Assembly: GCF_018138715.1 (NCBI RefSeq)
Contig: NZ_JAGSHX010000006.1
Span: 4,588,001-4,652,000 of the forward strand
Origin: Streptomyces asiaticus
GTDB taxonomy: Bacteria; Actinomycetota; Actinomycetes; Streptomycetales; Streptomycetaceae
Length of the DNA stretch: 64,000 nucleotides
Reading direction: 5' to 3'
This document shows positions 49,099-57,641 of this stretch, one piece after another. Under the pieces are notes generated by a model, which saw only the letters and a program-made list of their open reading frames with translations, searched no databases and was not told where the DNA came from. The stretch's first letter is position 1. Each line of letters starts with the position of its first letter. Made by a program: the position numbers and the translations under genes.

Positions 49099-49869
49099 GT
49101 GAGTGGAGCCACGGGTGCCGCGGGCGGCGGTGCGGACGCCGGAGGGCGTCCGGGATCAGGAGCCCCGACGGGCGGCCACACCGCTGGGGACGGCGCCCGT
49201 GGCCCGGCCGGGGACTCCGCCGCCGCGGCGGTGACCGAGACCCGGAAGCTGCGGCCGCAGCGCGATCCGCACCCCAAGCCCCAGTACTCCAGCCCGCTCC
49301 CCAACGAGCGTCCCGCCCCCGCCCAGCCCGCGCAGCCGTACCACCCGCCGCAGGCATACGCCCCGCCGCCCGGCGGCGGGGCCGGGCGGGACGGCTCGGT
49401 GCCGGGGCAGTCGGCCCAGACCGCCCAGACGGGGCACCAGCAGGCCGCCACGGCCGTCCGCCGCCCCCGTACGTCCGCGGGGGCCCGTCCGGCGCCGCGG
49501 ACCCGCAAGGCACGGCTGCGGGTCGCCAGGGTCGACCCGTGGTCGGTCATGAAGGTCAGCTTCCTGCTGGCGATCGCGCTGGGGATCTGCACGGTGATCG
49601 CGGTGGCGGTGCTGTGGATGGTCATGGACGCCATGGGCGTCTTCAGCGCGGTGGGCGGCACCATCAGTGACGCCACGGAGTCGCAGAAGGGCAGCGGGTT
49701 CGACCTGGAGTCCTTCCTGTCGCTTCCGCGTGTCCTGGGGTTCACCGGGATCATCGCCGTGATCAATGTGGTGCTGGCGACCGCGCTGGCCACGCTCGGG
49801 GCCTTCATCTACAACCTGTCGGCGGGCTTCGTGGGCGGCGTCGAGCTGACCCTGGCCGAGGACGAGTAG
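49099..49869 (+). CDS. DUF3566 family membrane protein
   Basis: 256 residues from a GTG 3 bp after gyrA, so it is co-transcribed. A 145-residue Pro/Gly/Ala-rich cytoplasmic segment precedes the DUF3566 domain: RVARVDPWSVMKVSFLLAIALGICTVIAVAVLW (span 1) and LGFTGIIAVINVVLATALATLGAFIYNLSAGFVGGVELTL (span 2). The location downstream of gyrA is conserved in actinobacteria. Function unknown; interaction with division or envelope proteins is possible. Confidence 0.88.
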   Translation: MSGATGAAGGGADAGGRPGSGAPTGGHTAGDGARGPAGDSAAAAVTETRKLRPQRDPHPKPQYSSPLPNERPAPAQPAQPYHPPQAYAPPPGGGAGRDGSVPGQSAQTAQTGHQQAATAVRRPRTSAGARPAPRTRKARLRVARVDPWSVMKVSFLLAIALGICTVIAVAVLWMVMDAMGVFSAVGGTISDATESQKGSGFDLESFLSLPRVLGFTGIIAVINVVLATALATLGAFIYNLSAGFVGGVELTLAEDE

Positions 49870-49931
49870 CGGCCCGGCCGTTACCGATTTTGGGACAGGG
49901 CAGGTGGTGCGCTAATCTTTCGGTGCAGCGC

Positions 49932-50005
49932 GGGGCTATAGCTCAGACGGTTAGAGCGCTTCCCTGATAAGGAAGAGGCCACAGGTTCAAGTCCTGTTAG
50001 CCCCA
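49932..50005 (+). tRNA. tRNA-Ile (GAT anticodon)
   Basis: GGGGCTA / TAGCCCC acceptor stem, D-arm GCTC...GAGC, anticodon stem CTTCC / GGAAG with loop CTGATAA, T-arm ACAGG TTCAAGT CCTGT, discriminator A. 74 nt; the 3' CCA is not encoded. Confidence 0.97.
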
Positions 50006-50013
50006 CCGTCGCG

Positions 50014-50050
50014 ATCAGCCTGGATGGAGATCTTCTCCGTCCAGGCTGAT
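50014..50050 (+). terminator. Terminator after tRNA-Ile
   Basis: A 17-bp stem with one G-T pair (ATCAGCCTGGATGGAGA), loop TCT, 8 bp after the tRNA. Confidence 0.8.
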
Positions 50051-50196
50051 GTCGTATGGGGGCAGGGAGTTGATCCCCGCTTCCTTCCCGGTTTCTCATC
50101 GGCCAATGCCGGTCATAGGTCACCGATCGGTATCGGTCGGTGTGTATCATCAGGCGCCAGAGGTCCCCTACGTCAAGAAAGAGACGAGGTAGCGCG

Positions 50197-50331
50197 GTGA
50201 AGAAGCTGCTCCTGGTCGCACTGGCCGCCATCGGCGGGCTCCTCGTGTACCGCCAGATCCAGGCGGATCGCGCCGAGCAGGATCTGTGGACGGAGGCGAC
50301 CGACTCCGTGCCCGCAGGTTCGGGTGTGTGA
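50197..50331 (+). CDS. DLW-39 family peptide
   Basis: 44 residues from a GTG with GACGAGG upstream: a hydrophobic N-terminus (MKKLLLVALAAIGGLLVYRQ) and the defining RAEQDLWTEATD motif. These short peptides lie near the gyrA-tRNA region in many actinobacteria. Function unknown; it looks like a membrane-anchored micropeptide. It ends just before a very stable hairpin. Confidence 0.9.
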   Translation: MKKLLLVALAAIGGLLVYRQIQADRAEQDLWTEATDSVPAGSGV

Positions 50332-50351
50332 GCTCCTCCTACAGTCCCAGT

Positions 50352-50387
50352 ACGGGGCCCCGGCCGCTGGAGCGGTCGGGGCCCCGT
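50352..50387 (+). terminator. Terminator after the DLW-39 gene
   Basis: A 17-bp stem (ACGGGGCCCCGGCCGCT) with one G-T pair and a 2-nt loop. Confidence 0.85.
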
Positions 50388-50396
50388 CGGCTTTAC

Positions 50397-50433
50397 TGGC
50401 GCAGTGGCGCAGTGGCGCAGTGGCGCAGTGGCG
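50397..50433 (+). repeat. Tandem octamer repeat
   Basis: Four exact copies of TGGCGCAG followed by a partial fifth copy, directly after the terminator in a gene-free stretch. Confidence 0.95.
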
Positions 50434-50491
50434 GGCGAGCGGCGGGGGCGGCGGGGGACGGGATGACGGGGGGCCTTCGTGTTTCACTCTC

Positions 50492-50516
50492 GCAAATGAA
50501 TAGCTTGCACAGGCAA
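50492..50516. promoter_or_regulatory. Alternating GCAA/TTGC half-sites, possible operator
   Basis: GCAA (50492-50495), TTGC (50505-50508) and GCAA (50513-50516) form two overlapping inverted repeats in an A/T-rich island of an otherwise G/C-rich gap, about 95 bp before the exported-protein ATG. Binding protein unknown. Confidence 0.3.
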
Positions 50517-50607
50517 AGTTGAGCGGGTCGGCCGGGCCGGGGCGAACGAGCCGGCCAAGCCGGGGTTGAGCGGGCCGAGCGGCCGGTACGACGAGGAGTG
50601 ACGCGCG

Positions 50608-51963
50608 ATGAAGGACCGTCGCAAGGTCAGGGCCGGTCTCGCCGCGGCGGCGGCGCTGTGCGCGGTGGCCGCGGCACCGGGCACGTCCCTCGCCGACGGC
50701 GCCGCCGGGGCCCGGGCGTACGAGACCCGCGGCACCCGGATATCCGGCTCCGACGGTGACGCGGGCGCCCCTTCCCTGGCGGCCGGCCGCACCTATGTCG
50801 ACAGTGTCGGGCCGGGCGAGAAGCGGTACTACGGCGTGACGCTCGACACGAAGTCAGCAGCCTATGTCTCGGCGGTCGCGGCACCTCGGCCGGGCGCGGA
50901 GGTGACCTCGTACCGCGATGGCGTGAAGGTGACCCTGGAGAGCCCCGACGGGGGCATCTGCGGCACCGCATCCCCGAAGATCGAGACGACCGGCGTGGCC
51001 TATCCCCTGGCCGACTACGCCTCCCGCCAGATCGATTCCGGCCCGGCCTCCTGCCACCAGGCGGGGCGCTATGTGGTGACGGTGGAGCGCGAGGACGGGT
51101 CACCGGACCCGGAGCGCTGGCCCGTGGAACTCCGGCTGATGGTGGAGCCACCGGTGAAGGGCGGGGCCACGGGGGCGGTCCCGGAGGGGAGTTCGAGCTC
51201 GCCGTCGCCCGAGCCGCTGGACGGCACTCCGCTGCCGAGGCGTGGCGGGCGCGGCTTCAGCGACGCGCCAACCCTGGGGACCGGGGTGTGGAGGGACGAG
51301 ATCACGCCGGGGGAGACGCACTTCTACCGGGTGCCCGTGGACTGGGGGCAGCGCCTCTCCGCCGTCGCCGAACTGTCCGCCGGCGGCAAGGACCAGAGCA
51401 CCCGTCTGCTCGACCGCGCCCTGGCGCTGCACGCCTACAACCCGGCGCGCGGGCTCGCGAAGCGTGGCACCCTCGCCGCGCAGGACGGTGAGTCGCCCCG
51501 CACCCAGGTGGCCACCGCGCCGGTGGCCTACGGAAACCGGTATGCGAACACCGGCTCCACGGTTCGCGCGATGAGCTTCAGCGGTGGGTACTTCCTGGCA
51601 GTCACCCTCAACCCGCCGCAGGTGGAACCCCATCTGAACAGCTCGGTGCCGGTCGTGCTGCGGGTACGGGTCGCGGGCGACACGCGCGGCGGGCCCACCT
51701 ACGACAAGGACCCGGTCAAGGCGGGGTTCGGCCTCACGGCGGCCGACCGGCGGGCGGCCAAGCGGCATCCGGTCGCGGCGGACGGCGACCGGATGGGGAG
51801 TTCCGGCTCCGGCGCCGCCGACTCGAAGGACGCGCTGCGGGTGGTGGGTTACGCGGGGATCGGCACCGGGACGGCGCTGGTGCTGGGGCTCGGGGTGTGG
51901 ACGCTCACCGCCCGGCGGCGGGCCTCGGCGCAACAGCGGTACGGGCCGCCGCCTGCTTGGTAG
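50608..51963 (+). CDS. Exported protein with C-terminal membrane anchor, function unknown
   Basis: 451 residues; GAGGAGTGA precedes the ATG. A signal peptide (MKDRRKVRAGLAAAAALCAVAAAPGTSLADGAAGA split around residue 33), then two similar beta-rich units: VDSVGPGEKRYYGVTLD and EITPGETHFYRVPVDWGQ, each of the form GPGE-x-Y-x-V, resembling pre-peptidase C-terminal-like beta sandwiches. One span near VVGYAGIGTGTALVLGLGVW and a short basic tail follow. The family is common in Streptomyces; activity unknown. Convergent with the kinase gene. Confidence 0.82.
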   Translation: MKDRRKVRAGLAAAAALCAVAAAPGTSLADGAAGARAYETRGTRISGSDGDAGAPSLAAGRTYVDSVGPGEKRYYGVTLDTKSAAYVSAVAAPRPGAEVTSYRDGVKVTLESPDGGICGTASPKIETTGVAYPLADYASRQIDSGPASCHQAGRYVVTVEREDGSPDPERWPVELRLMVEPPVKGGATGAVPEGSSSSPSPEPLDGTPLPRRGGRGFSDAPTLGTGVWRDEITPGETHFYRVPVDWGQRLSAVAELSAGGKDQSTRLLDRALALHAYNPARGLAKRGTLAAQDGESPRTQVATAPVAYGNRYANTGSTVRAMSFSGGYFLAVTLNPPQVEPHLNSSVPVVLRVRVAGDTRGGPTYDKDPVKAGFGLTAADRRAAKRHPVAADGDRMGSSGSGAADSKDALRVVGYAGIGTGTALVLGLGVWTLTARRRASAQQRYGPPPAW

Positions 51964-51999
51964 CCGGGGGCCGCCTCGTGGCTGTGGCCTGGGGCGGGG

Positions 52000-53718
52000 T
52001 CAGCCCGCTGCCACCAGGGCCCATGCGCCGATGGCGAAGCACAGCGCCGCCACGATCAGGATCGAGAGCGTCGCTTTCCTGGACGGTCCGGGGCGCCGCC
52101 GTGCCGTGGAGGGAACCCGCGGCCGCTCCGCGGTGTATGGACGAGTAGAAGGAAAGTCACGCGGGAGCGGCGTGGGTGTCGGGGTCGGAGTCGGCGTGGG
52201 TGTCGGCGTTGGCGTCGGCGTGTGTGCCGCGTTCGGAGCGGGAGCGGGAGCGGGGGTGGGCGTATGCGGGTGCGGATGCTGCACCGGCTGTACGGGGTGT
52301 GGGGGCTGCTGTTGTGCGTGGTGCGGGTGGTGCACGGGCGGCTGTGGAGCCGGTGGGATCGGGGCCGCCGTCGAAGGGGTCGGCGGGGCCAGCGGGTGGG
52401 GTATCGACGGCCGCTGGACCGGCGGGGGCGGAGTCGCGGGCTGGGCGGTCGGCGGCGGGGGCGTCGGCGTCGGTGGGCCCGCGGGCTGGGGCGGTGGGGT
52501 CTGGTGGTGCGGTGGGGTCCGGTTCGGGGGCGTCTGGGCGTGCGGGGGTTCGGGGTGCCGGACTTCGGCGGGCGGGGCGCCCGAGGACGGAGTCCCAGGA
52601 GCCCCGGGGGCCTCGGTATGCGGTGTGTGCGACTGGTCGTTCCGGGGGAGCGGCGGCGGGAGGGTGAAGCTGCCGGTGTCGGACATGGACGGCCGTGGGG
52701 CGGCCGGCTGCTGAAGTGCGGCCGCGTCGGGGCCGGGGGCCGCCTCGTCGGCGGGGCCCGAGTCGGCGGCGGACTGGGGCCGGGACGGCGCCGCGCCGTT
52801 GTCCCGGGGCGGGTCGGCCTTGGCGTGGCGGCGGCGCGGCCGGGTGGGGCCTTCGGGGCCGAATCCGGTGGGCAGCGGGCCGAGTTGGTCGAAGACCTCG
52901 ATGGCATCGTCGTCCAGGTCGGCCTCGGGCAGCAGGTCGACCGCGGTAGCCAGTGCCTTCCGCGCGCCCGTGGCGGTGCGGAAGCGGTTCTCGGGGTCCG
53001 GTTGCAGCAGCCCCGCGATCACCTGCCACAGCGGTTCGGGCACCCCGGTGGGCGCGTTCGGCACCCCCTGCTCGAAGAGCTTGACGAGCGCCTCCCCGTC
53101 CGGCTTGTGCCCGGTGATCAGATAGAGCGCCACCAGTCCGACGGCGAAGAGGTCCGCCGGGAAGTCGGGGTCGTCGCCCATCATCTGCTCGGGCGCGAAG
53201 TAGCCGGGCGTGCCCATCACATAGTTGGCCTCGGTGAGGCGCGGTTCGCCCTTGGTCAGCGCGATGCCGAAGTCGGAGAGCCGGACGTGCGGCCGCCCGG
53301 TCCCGGTGGATTCCAGCAGGATGTTCGCGGGTTTGATGTCCCGGTGCACCACGCCCTCGGCGTGCACCGCGGCCAGTCCGGAGAGCAGCTGGTCGATCAG
53401 GGTGCACACATAACGGGGCGGCAGCGGGCCGTAGTCCCCGATGAGATGGGCGAACGAGCCGCCGCCCACCAAGTCCATGGTGAACAGCACCTTGTCGTCG
53501 TCGGCCGCCCAGCTGGCCGGTGCCAGCACATGGGGGTGATCGATCCGCAGGGCCTGTTCCCGGACGAAGCGCAGCAGCGTATGGGCGTCGCGTTGCTGGA
53601 GCACCTTCGCTGCCACGTACCGTCGGCGGCGGTGGTCCCAGACGCGCCATACCGCGCCCACGCCCCCGCGCCCGATCGGGTCCACCAGCTCGTACCGGCC
53701 CGCGAAGATCTCACCCAT
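52000..53718 (-). CDS. Receptor-type serine/threonine protein kinase
   Basis: 572 residues. Hanks-type kinase domain at residues 8-270: GRGGVGAVWRV (G-loop), AAKVL (ATP-binding Lys near 38), VHRDIKPANILL (catalytic Asp near 126), LSDFGIAL, GTPGYFAPEQM, so all catalytic residues are intact. A long Pro/Thr/Ala-rich region with a (TP)n run follows, and the protein ends with a span (ATLSILIVAALCFAIGAWALVAAG) and almost no outer part. It therefore lacks PASTA domains and any sensor domain. It lies 45 bp after the HTH gene on the same strand. Confidence 0.93.
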   Translation of the reverse strand: MGEIFAGRYELVDPIGRGGVGAVWRVWDHRRRRYVAAKVLQQRDAHTLLRFVREQALRIDHPHVLAPASWAADDDKVLFTMDLVGGGSFAHLIGDYGPLPPRYVCTLIDQLLSGLAAVHAEGVVHRDIKPANILLESTGTGRPHVRLSDFGIALTKGEPRLTEANYVMGTPGYFAPEQMMGDDPDFPADLFAVGLVALYLITGHKPDGEALVKLFEQGVPNAPTGVPEPLWQVIAGLLQPDPENRFRTATGARKALATAVDLLPEADLDDDAIEVFDQLGPLPTGFGPEGPTRPRRRHAKADPPRDNGAAPSRPQSAADSGPADEAAPGPDAAALQQPAAPRPSMSDTGSFTLPPPLPRNDQSHTPHTEAPGAPGTPSSGAPPAEVRHPEPPHAQTPPNRTPPHHQTPPPQPAGPPTPTPPPPTAQPATPPPPVQRPSIPHPLAPPTPSTAAPIPPAPQPPVHHPHHAQQQPPHPVQPVQHPHPHTPTPAPAPAPNAAHTPTPTPTPTPTPTPTPTPLPRDFPSTRPYTAERPRVPSTARRRPGPSRKATLSILIVAALCFAIGAWALVAAG

Positions 53719-53763
53719 CGCGCCGTGCCCGCCCCGTCATCGACTCGTCAGCAGTTCAGCCCG

Positions 53764-54309
53764 TCAGCTCTGGTGCGCCTCGTAGTGGGCGACCGCCTCG
53801 GCGGTCCGCCCGGCGCCGTACACACGGAGAAACTCTGCCAGCTCGGGGTGGGTGGGGGCGAGGGAGTCGGCGGCATCGATGATGTCCCCCGCGGCCGCCA
53901 CGGACCGCAGCAGCGACTGGATCTCGCGTACCACTCGCCGTACGGTCGGGGCGCCCGTGCTCGCCGTGGTCTGGGTGGAGTTGAGGACCGAGCCGCCCGC
54001 GGACTTCTTGATCTCCTCCATGCGCTCGGCGGCCTCGGCGGCGCTGACCCTGCCGTCCGCAGCCTGACTGGACAGCTCCTGGAGCGCCTGCACCCGCTGG
54101 ACCACGGCGGGGTTGCCGATCTTGGCGCGCTGGCCGCTCATGAGCTGCGAGAGCATGGGCGCGGACAGACCGAGGATGGCGGCGAGGCGGGCCTGGTTCA
54201 GACCGAGATCGTCGATGAGACGGCGAAAGAGCGCCCCCAGCGGCTCCCCGTACCAGCTGCGCTGAAGCTCCCGTGCGCGCGCGGTGGCATCCTGCTGTGT
54301 TGCGTCCAT
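53764..54309 (-). CDS. Helix-turn-helix DNA-binding protein
   Basis: 181 residues. HTH at residues about 25-60 (LIDDLGLNQARLAAILGLSAPMLSQLMSGQRAKIGNPAVV), a Xre-like fold, then a helical C-terminal domain with RVVREIQSLLRSVAAAGDIIDAADSLAP. AAGGGGAGAGC precedes the ATG. It is upstream of and probably co-transcribed with the kinase, which makes it a possible phosphorylation target; no direct evidence. Confidence 0.85.
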   Translation of the reverse strand: MDATQQDATARARELQRSWYGEPLGALFRRLIDDLGLNQARLAAILGLSAPMLSQLMSGQRAKIGNPAVVQRVQALQELSSQAADGRVSAAEAAERMEEIKKSAGGSVLNSTQTTASTGAPTVRRVVREIQSLLRSVAAAGDIIDAADSLAPTHPELAEFLRVYGAGRTAEAVAHYEAHQS

Positions 54310-54427
54310 CTCGCTCTCCCCTTCGCTTCGCTGCCGCGAATCTTGCGTGGCATCCTACGGAGAGCGCTACGCGCGAGCGATACCCGGTCGGGAATGCTGG
54401 TCGGTACCAGGTATCCTGATCGGCGAA

Positions 54428-54500
54428 GGGGCCTTAGCTCAGTTGGTAGAGCGCCGTCTTTGCATGGCGGATGTCAGGAGTTCGACTCTCCTAGGCTCCA
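54428..54500 (+). tRNA. tRNA-Ala (TGC anticodon)
   Basis: GGGGCCT / AGGCTCC acceptor stem with a G-U pair, D-arm GCTC...GAGC, anticodon stem CCGTC / GGCGG with loop TTTGCAT, T-arm AGGAG TTCGACT CTCCT, discriminator A. 73 nt; CCA not encoded. Confidence 0.97.
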
Positions 54501-54510
54501 CCTCCATCAC

Positions 54511-54541
54511 CAGCCAGGACGCCGGACCGGTGTCCTGGCTG
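54511..54541 (+). terminator. Terminator after tRNA-Ala
   Basis: A 12-13 bp stem (CAGCCAGGAC and complement extended by a G-T pair) followed by GCGTTTT, giving a short T run. Confidence 0.75.
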
Positions 54542-54687
54542 ATGCGTTTTCTCCCCTGATATCGGTGTTGCCACTCTTGTCATTGCCCGGCGCAACACCC
54601 GCGGGATGCTCCAGGGTGTTTTCCACAACTCGGGCAGATCGCCCGGGAGTCGTCTGATCGGCGCGGTGCGCCGTACAGGGGGACACG

Positions 54688-55839
54688 ATGAGTGGGCTGC
54701 ATCCGCTGGGCGAGAACCTGCCCGAGGAGTGCCGGGCGTTCGCTGTGGAGCTGAGGAAGCTGTTCCTGGGGCTGGGAGTCTCGATGCGCAGATACGCGGT
54801 GCGCAGGCACCGGGATCCGAGCACCATCTCGCGGTTTCTGAGTGGCACCCGGATCCCGCCGTGGGAGTTCGTCTTCGATCTGTTCACCGATCTCGCGGCG
54901 CAGCGCGGTGTCGCTCCCACCCCCGCCGCCCTCGAGCTGGTGCGGGAGCTGCACCGGGCCGCGGTCCGCACCAGCCGCTCCCCCGGGCATGCCATGGAGA
55001 TCCTTCAGATCCAGCTGGCCGACGCCGACCGGCACGCGCGGGTCTCCTTGGCGCACCAGGACGTGCTGGGCGAGGCGCTGCTGGACCGCAAGCACCGCAT
55101 CGCCGATCTCGAGGTGCGGCTGAGCCAGGCCGAGGCGGCCTGGGCGACGGAGCGGGCCCGGGCGGATGCGCTGGAGCGTGATCTTCCGGACCGGGAGGAG
55201 CTGATCAAGGAGCGGGATCTGCTTCAGCAGGAGGTGCGGCGGCTCACCGAGGAGCTGGACGAGGTGCGGCTGCGGGGCCGACTGGCGGAGGAGCGCTGTC
55301 TGGTCCTGGAGCGGCAGCTGGCCATGGTGGAGTCCCAGCGCCCGGCCGCGATGCCACAGCAGGAGGAGGAGCCCATGGGACGGGCGGGGCCCGCGGCGTC
55401 CCAGCGGGCCGTGGGGCCGCGGCCGAAGATCCTCGTGGTGGACGACCAGCAGAACAATCTGCTGGCCATGGAGGCCGTGCTGGCCACGCTCGACCAGGAG
55501 CTGGTGACCGCGACCTCCGGGCAGGAGGCCCTCAAGGCGCTGCTCGACCATGACGACTTCGCGGTGATCCTGCTGGATGTGCAGATGCCCGAGATGGACG
55601 GCTATGAGACGGCTGCCCATATCAAGCGACGCTCCCGTAACCGGGACATCCCGATCATCTTCCTCACCGCGATGGGCTCCGATCCCGAGCACTCCTCGCG
55701 GGGCTATGCGGCCGGTGCGGTGGACTACATGGCCAAGCCGATCGACCCCTGGGCGCTGCGGGCCAAGGTCTCGGTCTTCACCGAGATCTTCCTGGAGCGG
55801 CGGCAGCGCCGCTCCCAGGGGGAGGAACCGGCGGACTGA
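54688..55839 (+). CDS. HTH - coiled coil - response regulator receiver fusion
   Basis: 383 residues. N-terminal HTH-like region (RRYAVRRHRDPSTISRFLSGTRIPPWEF, residues about 30-60), a long coiled coil (residues 110-220, LADADRHARVSLAHQDVLGEAL through LDEVRLRGRLAEERCLVLERQL), then a receiver domain at about 245-370 with the acidic pair ILVVDDQ, phospho-Asp LLDVQMPEMDG near 295, LTAMG and AKPID. Orphan: no histidine kinase nearby. Output on the N-terminal side of a receiver is the reverse of the usual order. Ends at a bidirectional terminator. Confidence 0.85.
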   Translation: MSGLHPLGENLPEECRAFAVELRKLFLGLGVSMRRYAVRRHRDPSTISRFLSGTRIPPWEFVFDLFTDLAAQRGVAPTPAALELVRELHRAAVRTSRSPGHAMEILQIQLADADRHARVSLAHQDVLGEALLDRKHRIADLEVRLSQAEAAWATERARADALERDLPDREELIKERDLLQQEVRRLTEELDEVRLRGRLAEERCLVLERQLAMVESQRPAAMPQQEEEPMGRAGPAASQRAVGPRPKILVVDDQQNNLLAMEAVLATLDQELVTATSGQEALKALLDHDDFAVILLDVQMPEMDGYETAAHIKRRSRNRDIPIIFLTAMGSDPEHSSRGYAAGAVDYMAKPIDPWALRAKVSVFTEIFLERRQRRSQGEEPAD

Positions 55840-55840
55840 G

Positions 55841-55879
55841 CCGGAGCCGCCCCGGAGAAGCCGGAGCCGCCCCGGAGAA
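55841..55879 (+). repeat. Direct repeat of 19-20 bp
   Basis: CCGGAGCCGCCCCGGAGAA occurs twice, at 55841 and 55861, in the gap after the receiver-fusion gene. Confidence 0.95.
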
Positions 55880-55884
55880 AAGGA

Positions 55885-55920
55885 CGAGGGGCGGGAGATC
55901 GGCTGATCTCCCGCCCCTCG
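55885..55920. terminator. Bidirectional terminator
   Basis: A perfect 16-bp stem (CGAGGGGCGGGAGATC), 4-nt loop, between convergent genes. Confidence 0.85.
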
Positions 55921-55954
55921 TGGCGGGCATGCGCCGGGCGCGTGAGCGGCGCTC

Positions 55955-56677
55955 TCAGCGCTCGTCGTCCCTGCGGGCCTCGGCCTCGGCCTGCTTGGCC
56001 TGCACCTCGGGGTCGACGGCGTTCTGGTCGCTGCCGTCCACCGCCGAGAGCCGCTCGCGGTCGCCCACCTCGGTCGCCGCCGGGGGCTCGACCAGCCAGT
56101 CGGGGTTGGCCTGCTTGTCCCACCACTTCCACGCGGCGTAGACCCCCGCGCCGACCAGGCCGATGAAGGTCGCCCGCTTGGCGAAGCGGGCGGTCCGGGC
56201 CCGGCGGCGGTGCTTCCGGGCGAGCTTCTCGATCTCCGCGGCTGTCACATGGGTGCGCAGCGCCGCGATGGCCGCCGCCGTGCGCACGGCCGCCTCCTCG
56301 CGCGCCGGTCCCGCGGCGGCGCGCACCCCGGCCACCGCCTGCTCCACCCGCGGTGCCGTGTAGTCGGCGGCATGGCGTGCCGCCTTACGGGTCCGCTTGG
56401 CGGCCCGTGTGGCGGCCTGGTCCACCTTCGGCGGCAGGGTGCCGCGGGCCTGGTCGAGCCGTGGCGCGATATGGGCGTGGTACTGAGCACCGGCCGTGCA
56501 CCGGGCCTGGTGTGCCGCGGTCGAGACCTTCGGCGCCAGCCGGACGCGGGCCTCGTGCGCGTAGCGCGTCGCGGTGTCCTTGGCCGTGCCGGCATAGGGC
56601 GCCACCGCCTCCGCGGCGTGCAGGACGCTGCCCTTGGCGGTGCCGGTCGCGGCTCGCACGCTGTCAATGCGGGTCAC
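55955..56677 (-). CDS. DUF5324 family protein
   Basis: 240 residues from a GTG with GAGGAGGAGGATCC upstream. Mostly alanine-rich amphipathic helix (ATGTAKGSVLHAAEAV, AARHAADYTAPRVEQAVAGV), resembling apolipoprotein-like or phasin-like repeats, then one hydrophobic segment (KRATFIGLVGAGVYAAWKWW) and an acidic tail. Probably membrane-associated. Function unknown. Confidence 0.82.
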   Translation of the reverse strand: MTRIDSVRAATGTAKGSVLHAAEAVAPYAGTAKDTATRYAHEARVRLAPKVSTAAHQARCTAGAQYHAHIAPRLDQARGTLPPKVDQAATRAAKRTRKAARHAADYTAPRVEQAVAGVRAAAGPAREEAAVRTAAAIAALRTHVTAAEIEKLARKHRRRARTARFAKRATFIGLVGAGVYAAWKWWDKQANPDWLVEPPAATEVGDRERLSAVDGSDQNAVDPEVQAKQAEAEARRDDER

Positions 56678-56778
56678 GGGATCCTCCTCCTCGGTGGCGT
56701 GGTCAAGCTCCGGGGTTCAGAGTCGTGCGTTGTTGTTGCGCGCTCTATTTGCCCAGTTTCGTGTTTCCATCCCAAGAA

Positions 56779-56811
56779 AGATCATGCCTGTTTGTGGAGA
56801 TCATGCCCGTT
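56779..56811. repeat. Paired direct repeats upstream of the DUF5324 gene
   Basis: AGATCATGCCTGTT (56779-56792) and AGATCATGCCCGTT (56798-56811) repeat at 19-bp spacing in the gap between divergent genes. Possible binding sites. Confidence 0.6.
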
Positions 56812-56973
56812 CGCAGCATGACCAGCATGTGTGATCGGGCATCTGGGTCATAGGGAGGATTCTCGGGGAAACCGTGCGGATCGGCGCGCCCGGGGCCGCC
56901 TCAGCGGCTACTCGTCCGCCTTGCGTCCGTGCGAGGATCAGGAGACGTAAGTGAAAACGATGGAAGGTTGATC

Positions 56974-57507
56974 GTGGCCGAGCAGCTATACGCCACCCTG
57001 AAGACGAACAACGGCGACATCGTGGTCCGGCTGCTGCCGAACCATGCGCCCAAGACGGTCAAGAACTTTGTCGAACTGGCCGAAGGCACTCGCGAGTGGA
57101 CTCACCCAGCCACCGGCAAGAAGGCCAAGGAAAAGCTCTACGACGGCACCGTCTTCCACCGGGTGATCAGTGGCTTCATGATCCAGGGCGGTGACCCGCT
57201 GGGCAACGGGACCGGTGGTCCCGGCTATGAGTTCGGCGACGAGTTCCACCCGGACCTGGCCTTCAACAAGCCGTACCTGCTGGCGATGGCCAACGCCGGC
57301 CCGGGCACCAACGGCTCGCAGTTCTTCGTCACGGTCGCCCCGACCGCGTGGCTGACCGGTAAGCACACCATCTTCGGCGAGGTCGTCGACGAGGGCAGCA
57401 AGAAGGTCGTCGACGCGATCGCGGGCACCGCGACCAACCCGCGCACCGACCGTCCGCTCCAGGACGTCGTCATCGAGTCGGTCGTCATCGAGACGCGCGA
57501 GGGCTGA
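56974..57507 (+). CDS. Peptidyl-prolyl cis-trans isomerase, cyclophilin type
   Basis: 177 residues from a GTG with TGGAAGG upstream (MAEQLYATLKTNNGDIVVRLLP). Catalytic core FHRVISGFMIQGGDPLGNGTGG and SQFFVTVAPTAWLTGKHTIFGEV match cyclophilins (Arg of FHRV; the last block carries W/H). No signal peptide, so cytoplasmic. Folding catalyst; this gene is conserved next to the rhomboid gene in Streptomyces. Confidence 0.95.
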   Translation: MAEQLYATLKTNNGDIVVRLLPNHAPKTVKNFVELAEGTREWTHPATGKKAKEKLYDGTVFHRVISGFMIQGGDPLGNGTGGPGYEFGDEFHPDLAFNKPYLLAMANAGPGTNGSQFFVTVAPTAWLTGKHTIFGEVVDEGSKKVVDAIAGTATNPRTDRPLQDVVIESVVIETREG

Positions 57508-57551
57508 ACCCGTACGGGGAGCTCTCATGCCCCGGTACGGGGAACTTTCAG

Positions 57552-57597
57552 GCCCCGCTTGTCCGTGTGAACAAGTGTCCGTGTGTACAAGCGGGGC
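57552..57597 (+). terminator. Hairpin after the cyclophilin gene
   Basis: An 11-bp perfect stem (GCCCCGCTTGT) with a 24-nt loop that itself contains GTCCGTGTG-type repeats. Confidence 0.5.
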
Positions 57598-57641
57598 GGG
57601 GGAACGCCCGATCAGAAGTGGACAAGGGGCGAGGGGACACC

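Noticed and set aside
54391..54415. GGGAAT as a SigR promoter before tRNA-Ala
   Set aside because: The base triplet 18 bp downstream is not GTT.
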